Source: Bolinopsis microptera
Taxonomy: Eukaryota > Ctenophora > Tentaculata > Lobata > Bolinopsidae
Reading direction: 5' to 3'
NCBI RefSeq assembly: GCF_026151205.1
Contig: NC_087077.1
Span: forward strand, 7,433,983-7,493,982
DNA length: 60,000 nt
The translations under genes and the position numbers were made by a program. Below, piece by piece: positions 11,701 to 23,700 of this stretch. The notes under the pieces were generated by a model. It was not told where the DNA came from and did no database searches. It saw nothing but the letters and a program-made list of their open reading frames with translations. Positions within the stretch are counted from its first letter, which is position 1. Each line of letters begins with the position of its first letter.

Positions 11701-14700
11701 AATGGAGAGATTCTACGGTCTTTCAAGGGAATGTTTACAGGGAAATAACAATAACTGATTGTAATTTCGTAACTGCCCCTGCTCTTACAACTACTACTAG
11801 GCCAGAAGCAATGTCATATCATATACATTATAAAAGTTACTAGATATAATTATGATGTTAAATAGGACCCAGCCATTTAACCGGATTTACAGAGCAATAT
11901 GTGAATTAAATATAATGTACATGTACAGTTAACTCATATTAACAGCAATCTATCTGCACAATTGAATCTTCTTGGCCCAAGGACAAATAGGACAGGTTGG
12001 AGCTAGTTATATTATATACAATATACATGTTATATCTTTAAATACGCTAAGTTCTTTAAACCAGTCCAATGGGCTAATGTGTACACTATACAGATCACCT
12101 ATTGGACTGGAGTTTAAATACCATATAGCCCAAATGAAATGTACACATGTTCACTGTTCAGCTCTGCGCTCCAAATTTCACAAAAAGAACTTAAGAATTG
12201 ACACTATTACAGCTCAGTCACAGCCCGCTGTGGAATGTAATGGAACTCATCGCCTTTATAATATCAATGTTGAATATCAGACTGTCAATAATTCAATGTT
12301 ATATATAACATTGAATAAAAAGCCTATATATAGGCTTTAATAAAAAGCCTATATATATAGGCTTTTTATGTAAAATTGAGATGTGTTAAGGTACACTTGT
12401 ACTGTGTGCCTGTTTTGTCAGGGTAAAGGCTTGTCAAAGTAAGGTAAAGAATTTCACACTTAATTACAGTAACACAACCCGTATCTCATAACACAACAAG
12501 TCTTGATACTTTGTACTGATGTTTTAAAACTTGCAACAATTCAGACAATAATGTAAACTGTGAGAGCTTATTTTAGTGACTTTTAGTTAATTTTAGTGAC
12601 TTTAACAAAGCTTCCAATGTTTTTAGTCTTAACAAAATCTACCCAAATTAGACTTATTTAGAAGGATGATTACACAGACTTGATGTACATACTAAAATTA
12701 CATGTAGATATTAGGGATAAAAATAAAGCTCTGTACTTACCGTCCTTCTTGTGGAGCCCATAAGCCATGGCAGCAGCAGTAGGTTCACTAATAATCCTCT
12801 TAATCTTCAAGCCAGCTAACTGCCCCGCTTTAGCCGTGTAATTCCTCTGATCCTAGTAATGACGTCACAGTTAATTAGCTAATTGGATAATTAACTATAC
12901 AGTGTCAACTCAGTTAATCCCGCTCAAAACAACCCTTATTACAATCTCATATTACCAATTATACATTTCTTATCATCACTGCTTTATTAATTACACCGTA
13001 TCACCTCTCGAGTGTAACCCTACCAATTACACTGAGGACCACTTAATGAGTAGTTGTAGTACTTGACACTGCAATATAATAATTAATATGATCTAAATTT
13101 CAAGTGGCAAGAGATTATTTATAATCTCAGGGAATAGTGATCGTGAAGGCGGTGAAGCCAATAACCTCTCCTATTCCAATGACCATAGTGCGTGATGAAG
13201 AATCACATCCTTTTCGAGGTGCTACTATTAAGCATTGTAATCTGTCCTGGGTGACTCCAGTATAAACAGATGACGTGCAACAAAACACTATGGATCTAGA
13301 CAGGCAAAGGTCGATAAAAAACCGGGTGCGAGATGCTGGCAACTTCTCCTCTCTAAAAGTTTGCTACTGAAACATTACACACAAATCAAGGACGGTGTGC
13401 TTTTACCTCTGCGAGGTCGGGTGAGACCAGGATGACGGCAACTGGGCAAAGCCTCAGGGACCCCAGTGGCCTGATGAGAAGAGTGGTTGCTCGTCATAAC
13501 AACAGAGTAATTAGTCAACAGATCGCTATTCGCTCATGTTGACACTGATTTCAGCAAGTCCAATCCTATCAACTACAGCAAACACTCAATGTACTTTGGA
13601 ACCTGGAATGTTTTATCTTTAGTCAGCTCATCTTCACAGCTTTATCAACTCAGTCAGAACATTGATCACTACAGTCTTGATATTTTGGGTATTACTGAAA
13701 CTCATATGCCAGGATCTGGAAGTACACTTTTGGACAATGGTAGTCTACTTATTCATTCTGGTAGGGGAGATGGTATCAAAAGGCAAGGGGTTGGCCTATG
13801 TCTTTCCAAAAAGGTCAGGAACTCCCTGATCTCTTATGTACCTACATCAGAGCGGGTCTTAACAGCTAGGTTACACGGCAAACACCTCAACATATCTGTT
13901 GTTGTAGCCTACGCTCCGACTGACGGTGCTGATGACGGAGAGAAAGATCGTTTTTACAACGTTTTATCAGACACGTTTGGTGAACTGCCCCGACATGATC
14001 TGAAACTGCTACTGGGTGACTTCAATGGAAAAGTTACTTCAAACAGATATGGATTCGAGGGAGTTATTGGTGGAGAATCTCTCCATAGTTCATCAAGCGA
14101 CAATGGGACCAGGCTCATGGATTTCTGTGCAGCCAATCAACTTGTTATTGGTGGAACTCTGTTCCAGCATAGAGACATCCACAAGGGTACATGGCGGTCT
14201 CCCAACGGGTTAACTGTGAATCAAATAGATCATATTTGTATTAGTGGACGATTCCAACACTCGCTACTCGATGTTAAGGTATGTCGTGGGGCGGACATTG
14301 GTTCAGATCACTATCTTGTTCGTGGACGGCTGCAAATCAAACTGCAGTCGTTAGCTAAGATCACTGCTAAAAGGCACGATGTGCCTGCTATCGAACATTT
14401 GCGAAACTCGTCTAAGGTTCAAGAGTACAACGTGGCTCTTCAGAACCGTTTTGATTGTCTGGCTAATGAGGTCAACCTTGAGGACATGTGGGATAATTTC
14501 AAGCAGACAGTCACTGATGTCTCGATGGAAGTGCTTGGAAAGCGTCCCCGGAAGGTTAAAGAACAACACCTTTCGCAAACCTCTAAGAACTTGATAGAGC
14601 AACGGGGAATGTTCAAACGGAGGGATCCCACTTCAAACGTCAATAGATCAGCCTACTCTAAACTTAATAAATTAGTTAAGAAAAGCTGTAAAATTGACGA

Positions 14701-17700
14701 CAACAACTGGGCTACTAAAATAGCGACTGATCTAGAGGAGGCTTCTAAGAAAGGCCAGCAAAGAGAAGTTTGGGATAAGATAAAGAAGATTTCTGGGAAA
14801 AAGAAGAAGAAAGTGGGTATGTCAGTTAGGGATAAGGATGGTCATTTTATTACAGACCCGGACAGTCAGAAGGAAAGGTGGAAGGAGCACTTTACTGAGC
14901 TCTTAAATCCTCCACTATCGGATGCCAATCTTGATGACCTCGATGGTGTGCCCTCACAATCGTTTGTTGTTTAAAAAGGTCTCAAATGCCAGACTCGATA
15001 AGGGTTTACCGTTAAATGCAAATTTTAGTTCATGAAAAGTGCAGCTGAAGTCTGCTGTAAATTTTGCTCCAATTATTTACCTTTTTCTCAAGTCTTACTT
15101 CGACAAGTAGGAATAATACTATCGATTTAAATTTACCACAATTTGGTTTGTACTTTTAGTGTATAAGTATTAATCAAGTGATAAACTTGTGACAAGTATT
15201 ACTTCATAGAAAAAAATCTACCTTCAAAAGTATGTAATGTAAGTCACAATATTGCCACAAAAGTTTTTTTCCCGACAAATAATCGAATCTAGCCACAATC
15301 GAATTCTCAGACCTATCTCTACTACCTTCAAGGACGATAGATCAATTACTGCATGATTGCTAGTGGGTTAAATGTGCCTGTAATTAAGTGTATAAAGTAG
15401 TAGTGTAAGTCACAGTGTAATGTAAGTCACAATGTAATGTATGTCACACATACCAAAACGACACCTTAAAATCCCTGCTGAGCAACAATACAGTTCAGAC
15501 TTAATGTAGTTCGACTGTTCTGTTTCATACAAATTCACCTGTAAAAGAACGCGAACTAGGAAGTTGAAAAAACTTCCTATTTGTGAACTGTCTTTGCTGT
15601 GTTGTGTTGCTGTCTAAGATTGTCGATTAGGCTGTATCAAAAAACACAAACATGGTCCAATAATTGATGCACCTTCAAAAAAGTTGCATTAGGTCATTGT
15701 GAGTTTGGAAAAAAAATTTAGAGTTCAACTCCAACCTTATATCGTGGTATTTTTCGTTTCCATGGTAACCACTCTGTCGCGGTCGCGTTTACTGTTCAAT
15801 TAAATTCATATCTAGAGAACCATACCACTTAGAGAACTGTGTTATAGCTTAAAAGAACCGGAATAGCCAAGTTTATATTCAACTTATCAATCAACTATAT
15901 GCCTAGAACCTTTATTTTTTGAGTTAAAGGCAATAATGTATTTCGTCGATATTATTAAAATATGATTTCAAGTTATTGGGGATTATTACATTTATGTGTT
16001 ATGTTATTACCAAATGAGCATGTAGAATCAAAAAAATTTTGTATTCCAAGTTAATATCACACGAAAATGAATTTTTATCTTGGTTTCAGGAGATAAAGTA
16101 ATGTAAGTCACAAATGTCTGTAATGTAAGTCACAAATGTATGAGGGTGATGTACGTAATAAACGAATGAACGAATCTTAAACTTAGCATTTTTTAGCAGC
16201 TTAAGGCCTCAAATTTGCAGAAATTTTAGATGAAAGCCGCTATCTGACATATTCGAGATAGAATTGCAGTATGAATACACCTATGTCCGAAAATCAAAGT
16301 CTGATTGATTGATTGATTGAGGAGCACTACCCGAAGGCATTACTCGGCACTAACGCCTTAAAATCTTTAATTACAATCAAATATAAATATATGCACACAA
16401 TGTATAAAGTATTAATAATGTATAAAATATGATTATGCTATTAGCAAATTTAAATAGTACTATTAAGAATTTTAAATAACTCTTATCTCTTGACATAAAT
16501 TTAGAACAGCGACACAGGGTCTGAAGAATGCGCGGTGATATTTTTATCTTTTAAAAGTTGTAAATGACAGTGAAATTGCGCGGTGTCGATAGCATTGTAA
16601 AAAATACTCGAAGATAGTCATATTTTGTTATGAGGTTAAAGTTTTGTTGCTCGTTATTATGATCAACGTATGTTGTACCAAATTATTTAAATTTCTAAAA
16701 GTACGAAATTTGAGTTGTCCCAGTCCTTGTCATCCGGTTTATGTGCTTGTGCAGTAAGCACATGCTTGTTGACTGTAGACTTGAATGAATTTAGGAATTT
16801 GTCTTGTAGGCAAGTGGTGACATATTTTATGTCCTTGTTAATAATGTTGACTGTTTGGTTATATAACTTAGGCCCAATGTAAGAAATGCTCTTGTCTGAA
16901 TTACATAAACGGTTAAATGGTACTGCAAAGAACTCAGGTTCTCTTCTAGGTGCGTTTAAGTTTGAAACAGTGAACATTCTTATAATATTTGGTGGTGCAG
17001 TGTTAGAATAAACTTTGTGCATTAAGCATAATATACATTTAGCTATCACGTTCGGTAAAGCTAATACTTCTAGTTTATTGAAAATTTCCTTTGTGTGTGA
17101 AGGTGTGCTATTCAGATCTTTGTCATAAAAATAGCGGTGGTATTGGTTATCTGCAGCGCGAATGCCCTTTTTCTGGGCCGAGAAGACTCTTTTAACGGAG
17201 TTTAGCGATCTTGTTCCCCAAACTGTGCAGCAGTAGTACAAGTGAGACTGAACAAAGCTGTTGTATATCAACTTGAGTGCTTTGTTAGGTACTGAGCCTT
17301 TGAGTTTGTAGAGAATACCCGCATTTCTAGATACTTTAGTGGCTAAATGTCTAATATGGTGGGCCCAATTTAGCTTAGTATCAATGATCACGCCAAGAAA
17401 CTTTTCGTGATAACTTTGCTTTAGTCGCTCACCTCCCATGTAGATTTCTATATCCTTAGTTTTTTTATTTGTAAAGATCATATATTTAGTTTTGCTAGCA
17501 TTTAATTTAAGCCCGTTATTAGTAGCCCAATCAATTATCAAAGTCAGAATCTCATTCACCAATGCATTAAGTTGTTCAAATGTATTTGTACTTATTATTA
17601 GGTTTGCGTCGTCAGCGAAATAAATATGTTTAGCTAAATTACTAATCTGAGGAAGGTCGTTGATGTAGATTATGAACAGAATTGGTCCGAGAATGGAGCC

Positions 17701-20700
17701 CTGTGGTACTCCGTAGTTAAGTTTGAGGTGAGAGGACTTGCAGTTGTTGACGCTCACGTATTGCTCTCTATCGGTTAGATATGAGTGAAACCAAGATAAA
17801 GCCAACCCCCGAACTCCATAGTGCTCAAGTTTTCTCAGAAGAATACTGCTGTCAACCATGTCAAAGGCCTTGCTGTAGTCCAATAGAAGCAGTGCTGTGA
17901 CCTGCTTTTTTTCTAGTGCCCTGTGAATATGGTTTTGGGCTTCTAGTAAAGCATGTTCGCAGCTGTGCCCAGCCCGAAATCCGTATTGAGAGTCAAATAG
18001 GATTTTCTCTGTCTTTAAGTGATCTAATAGTCGCGCTTGCATAAATTTTTCAAAGATTTTTGAGAAACATGAGAGTAGTGAGATAGGTCGATAGTTTGAA
18101 ACTTCAGCACGTGACCCACCTTTGTGAAGTGGAACTACTTTCGCGATTTTCAATTTATGCGGAAACTTCCCCTGATGTAGAGACGCAGAGACTAGGCAGC
18201 TAAGCACTGGTGCAAGTATATTGCTCACTTTTTTCAGGGGAAGTATACTCATATCAGAAGTCGACTTAATCTTCAAACCCTTAACTATTTCAATTATTTC
18301 TGATGCGGACGAATCTTCTAGATTCATGCTCCGCTGGCATTTGCTATCTTGAGTTTCTGTTACGATAGTCCTGCCCTCAGAGCATACGAGACCATTTTCT
18401 CTCTTAAGAGTCTCAGCTATATTGCAGAAATAGTCATTGAAGCTATTCGCAATTTGCTGAGAATCTGTTATCTCGCTCCCATTATAGTTAATTTTGTTTA
18501 TCTTAATTTTGCCTTTTTTCTTTCTGTTTAACAAGTTATTAACCATTTGCCATTGTTTTCTGCTGTCGCTAGAATATTTTGTAAAGTACGCGTTGTAATA
18601 TTTGTTTTTGGCCTTATCCACGTGTTTATTCACAAATTTCTTCATTTTCTTGTACCTAATATCATTTTCAGTGGTCGGGTTTGTGACAAAATCTTCATAA
18701 AATTTATTTTTGCGATCACATGCGCACCGTAACCATTCTTGGATCCACGGCTTTGTGTTTTTACGGCGGCCTGGTTTACTCTTTTTTGCCTTAATTGGGA
18801 AATTTCGGTCGTATAGTTCACTATATTTTTTATCGAAAGCCTCAAATTTTTCATCTACAGAATCATAGTTATTAACCAAGTTCCAGTCTACCGCAGAAAT
18901 GTCGTTCTCGAACTTTTGGATACTGTCATCGTTTATTACTCGAGAAGACATCTCTGTTGTATCTTCTTGAAGTTTACAACTGAGCCTATTCTGATCAACC
19001 ATGATTGTGACAAAAGTTGCCAAGTGGTCAGAGATTGACTCAGAAATTACTCCCGATTTTGTAACAGCGTGGCAATTATTGACGAAAATATGGTCAATGA
19101 TTGTCGCACTGTGATCTGTGACTCTAGTTGGTCTAGATATCACAGGAGCGAACCCATGCTCTGCTAGAGTGTCCACATACTTAGTGACAGAGTCTATTCT
19201 CCCGTAATCTAGTAGGTCTATGTTAGTATCACCGGCCAGTATGATATTTTTGTTTCGATGTCTTGCTAAGTTACGGAGGAAAATTTTTAATTGTTCAAGG
19301 AAACCATTCAAATCCCCACTTGGAGAGCGATATATATTACAGATTAACGCGTTTTTGTGCCCTTTCAAGGTAAGTTCTGCAACCAAGAATTCTCCTATCT
19401 TAGGATTATCGTGGCAACATAGAGCGCTCTTAACGTTTATGTCAGATAATTCACATAGTTTTTTGTTAACATATATAACTAATCCTCCACCACGATTTGA
19501 CGCTCTGGCGGGAGTCTGAACATACGGTGGATAGAAACCGTCTAGTTCGAGCTCCTCTCCCTGAAAAGGCAAACATTCCGTGTTACAATTTGTTTCATTG
19601 AAGCAGAGAACGTCGTATTTTGTGTATTGATTTATATTCTCCCGAAATTCTTCAATGTTCCCATTAAGTGACCTAACGTTTAGCGAGAAAAGTTTTAATT
19701 CATACTCCTTCGTATTTTTTATTGCTTTCGCGGTATAGTATTTGCAGTTATTTAGAAGACTAGACGTTGTTTCCCATGGATTCAAATCAGCATCAGTATC
19801 ATCACGATCACCTATTTGATTTGATAGGTGTTCGCGATTAAAGGGGTTAAACCTAATAGTGTTACTGAGATTTATCATGTGAAGCTGTCTAATGGAGAAA
19901 TCATATGCTGGGAAAATTTTTCTCAAGCATTCTTTGCAGCCTGTTGAGCCAGCAGAACATCTTGTGTGGGATAGGTTGTCACAGTAGCAACATTTGGTCA
20001 TTTGTCTTACATTCCCAATTTTTGTGCAAGTGTGACATTTTTCTCGTTTATTGGAGACTGGGATTTGTATAGGCCGTGATGGTAATAGAGGCATGACGGC
20101 GCCCACTGGAAGAATTTCTGAAATGCAGCTGTAGCAAGACCATTCTCCAGTAAGTTCAGTTATGTCGCTAGGTGTTAGGTGAGCACATTTTGGGTGATAT
20201 GTCATATAACAGATACTACAAGTGATGCTTATCTTGTGTGAGACTAGGCGCTTTGTACAGGCCTTACAGCTATTTTTACTACTTCGGATAACTACCATTT
20301 TTTTGCTGTAAATGATACTCTTGTTTAAATGTAGATATAGGTTTGCTACTGTATATTAATATGTAATAAAGTACACGGAAAAACAGTTACTGAAAGTATC
20401 TACTCCAGATGAGTGAGCCAAGAAAATGGGGCCAGGGAAGAGTGAGAAAACGTGCGAGGTTTTGTGAACACTCTGTCCGGGTCCCTAACTTCAGCTCCTA
20501 ACTAGAGAAATCAATTCAGTTAAGTGTTATTCTGTGGGAATAAGTTTAAAAAGTTAATTGAAGTATGTGAAATGTGAATGTGACTTGTATTCTGTATTTG
20601 TAACTTGTAAGTGTATGTACTTAGTGGTCTGATTACGTGATTCAAATTAGTAAAGATAAGATTTCGATTTGCCGTAAGCTGGTGCAGATAAGACATGGTT

Positions 20701-23700
20701 CGTATACTGTACGATTCTTAGTAGATTAATAATTATGTCCAAATTTTCGATGTAGTATGTTTGTATATTGTATTGCTGTTCTAAGGTCTGCCCAATGAAG
20801 AAACATACTCCCGTCTTAGCGGCCAGTGTTTTCGAATTAAGTAGCTGCGCCCCATAAATTCTTTGACACAGGTAGCAAGAGAGCGAGCTATCTCTCTCTT
20901 GGACAGTACTGTTAGGTGGATTCCGTTTCCATCAGGATCTACAATGACCTCTCTTCTCTGGTATAAAACAGTACAAATATGGTGCGAGTCAAAGAACCAT
21001 AGCTTGGACACTCTATTGCTTAGTTCAAAAATAAAACTGTTAAAAAGCTTAACCTCCTCATTAAGCCACGAGAAACGTGTGAGAACTAAAGAATTAAATA
21101 TAAAAGTCGTGTTAGGATATTTCTCAATTAGATAAACAATATTTCTTTTAAAATCACATGAAAGGGAGTGGTGGTGGTGGTCATAGCGAGATAAATCGTT
21201 TATACCAGAAGAAATTATGACAATTTTAGAGCCAGAAATATACTGTTCGTGATCTAAAATTTTGGATAACTGGTACATTTCGCGTTTGATGCAGTGTACG
21301 TTAGGAAGGTCGAAAGGAACATCTCTGAGAAGCGAGTCCGTCAAGAATAATAGACGCTCCTTAGGTTGAGACTGCTCAGTAACTGTAGGCTTATGAATCG
21401 GTTCGTGGATCCTCGGGATTTTTTTGCGAGGGGGGGTATTCTGAGAGAGGCGTCTGAACGTAAGCGATATTCTGCAGTCCTGAGTTTCTGGTTGTGGCAA
21501 TATACCATGCTCCCAGAAATTCTGTGATTCACGTGTCATCACATACACACATCCATGATCAAGTTTGTGGATCTGTTGTTTGACCGGACCGACTTTGCTA
21601 CGAAATACCAGGTCTCTAGAAGCCCCAAGACTGAGTGTAATGATGTCACCAGTGACCTCATTTTCATCATCACTGTGGAAGGGTATATGGCACTTGCCGT
21701 TTTCATATTTGGTGATTAGACAAGTTACCTGCTCCTTATTAAACGTAGGGTCATCTAATGCATTCGAAATGTTTGTAAAAATGTGGTCAATAACGGAGTT
21801 CTGAGGATAGTTTCTGGCATGATGCACGGTTGACCCATAGCGGTAATCTGTTGCTCCGAAGTACTGTACGGATCGGGATGCGATTCTGCGGAAGTTCATG
21901 CCCTTGCAGATGTCCATCCAATTAATGTCATTAAAGTTCACACTTAGATTACATACCGGAGTAGGTAGAGCTGCGGAGGGTGAGCTGATCACTAACTGTG
22001 GTGGGGCTGGAGCAGAAGGGAGTGCGCTGTTTCCGACGCAGTCTGCGGTTGTTCTCCGAACTTCTGTCTTGTAGTCCTCTAGTGTTGTTTCTGCCTTCTC
22101 CAGCAAACCGGAAAAATGGTTCATTAACGAATCTATTTTAGCGACATCTACCGTAAACGAATTGATAAAGTTAGCATTTTTACAATCGTTCTCCAGTTTT
22201 TGTTTCAATAGAACTTTACGTTTTGAAGTCTTAGTGTTGGTTTTAATCCCTAAATCAATTCCCAATGAATTGTTGTACGAGATTTCGTGCGCCATGTGCT
22301 CGTCCTTAACGTGCTCGAACAGATCGAGACATAGTTTAGGTGACAGGGTAGGAAGCCACTGTCCAAAAGTTATGTCTGTTTGAGTACTAACGCACATACC
22401 GTGTGTGGTAGGGGTTGCCAGGCAGTGTTCTGTAGAGGTAGTGGTATGGGCACCACTACCTGGCAGCCCGGAGTCCGAAGAGATGATGTCCATATTAGGA
22501 GTTGGTTGGATGTACATTTGTTGTAAATTTGAGTGTAAGGCAGTCTTATCAGCACCAGCTTACAATCTATCGGCGGCTTATCAAACTATACTAGCGATTT
22601 AAAAGCATGCGTAATACATAAAACTATTTGTTGAGGAAAAACTATTTTGTCTATCCTGTAATGTAAGTCACACTTTTTTGGCAGGCGATTGTGTACAATT
22701 TCCTTAAGACACAGACTAAATTATACCTGCATTGTTCTGAAGAGGTTCCGGATACGGAAATAAATACCAAAATATCATCTCATCATGCATGGTTACCGAG
22801 TCATGACTCCTCAAAGGTAAAAATTTGCTATCTCGGTAATGTAAGTCACAAAAAAAATGCCCATCTACAAGGCTGCTGTTATTACTATTCTGTTATATGG
22901 AGCTGAAGTGTGGAACACAACAAAGAAGCAGATGAAACGGTTTGAGGTCTTCCATCTGACCTCCCTGAGAAGAATCTTGAAGATAAAGTGGTTCTTCCAT
23001 GTCTCCAATGAAGAAGTTCTCAGGCGTGCTGGAATTAAGTCTATCGAAACTTTCATCGGTGCGGCTAGACTAAGGTCGTACGGACATGTTGTCAGAATGC
23101 CAGAGACGCGGTTCCCCAATTTCTTACTGGATTGGAAACCAAACTATGGAAAGACACTGAGAGGACGACCCCGCAAAGGCTGGATGGCCTGTGTACTCGA
23201 GGATGCGGCTGAATTTACAGGTGTCGATAACATCAGCAGAGATGCAGTAAAACAGTTGGCTCTAAAGCGAGTGGAATGGAGGAACATGTTACGCCGTAGA
23301 AGAGATGTGTGTGATGCAGGCCACTCCAACGACTAGGAGGAGACCTCTTCATGTAGCATGTATGTATGTATGTAAATTTCAAGTAAGATTTAACTGTAGG
23401 TTAGTCTTGTAGCACTTGACACTGCAATATAATATGATCTAAATTTCAAGTAAGATTTAACTGTAGGTTAGTGATTAGTCTGTACGGAGCCTCCCAGCTG
23501 TTATTACCTGTTTAACTAGCTGTACAGTAGGGATATTATCTGGGTTTACAGGTTTACCAGGTTAGGCTTTTAACCAGCACTACAGCGCACAAATTGTATT
23601 TATAGTTTCAGATAACTTACCCAGTTAAAATCAGCAGGAACGCTCATAACTCCCATGTTAATACTTGTATCGACTCTGTCCTCGGCTGTTTTCTTCAGTT

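Larger units (their letters stand above)
16300..22600 (-). mobile_element. CR1-like LINE with two intact ORFs
   Basis: ORF1 (22517-20781) and ORF2 (20298-16687) lie in order on the minus strand, 482 bases apart, without stop codons or frameshifts. The 3' end is marked by a (CAAT/ATTG)n microsatellite at about 16301-16322, typical of CR1/L2-group LINEs. The 5' border is estimated near 22600. I could not identify a target duplication. It is inserted antisense to the RTE-like element, in the sense orientation of HSPA13. Intact ORFs suggest a recent, possibly active copy; a second, truncated relative lies at 54403-55772. Confidence 0.85.
13105..23372 (+). mobile_element. RTE-like non-LTR retrotransposon, internally disrupted, in HSPA13 intron 4
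   Basis: Bounded by an 11-bp target duplication and ending in a (TGTA)n tail at about 23358-23372, which is usual for RTE-type LINEs. Its coding parts are the endonuclease (13589-14974) and the C-terminal end of the reverse transcriptase protein (22857-23336). The reverse transcriptase core between them (about 450 codons expected) is missing. In its place is foreign DNA: a sequence with a recurring TAATGTAAGTCACA motif, itself carrying a CR1-like LINE in the opposite orientation. The element is dead. Family assignment rests on the endonuclease type, the C-terminal domain and the tail. Confidence 0.8.

Noticed and set aside
11972-12340. 122-codon plus-strand frame
   Set aside because: It runs through palindromic intron sequence and has no conserved features.
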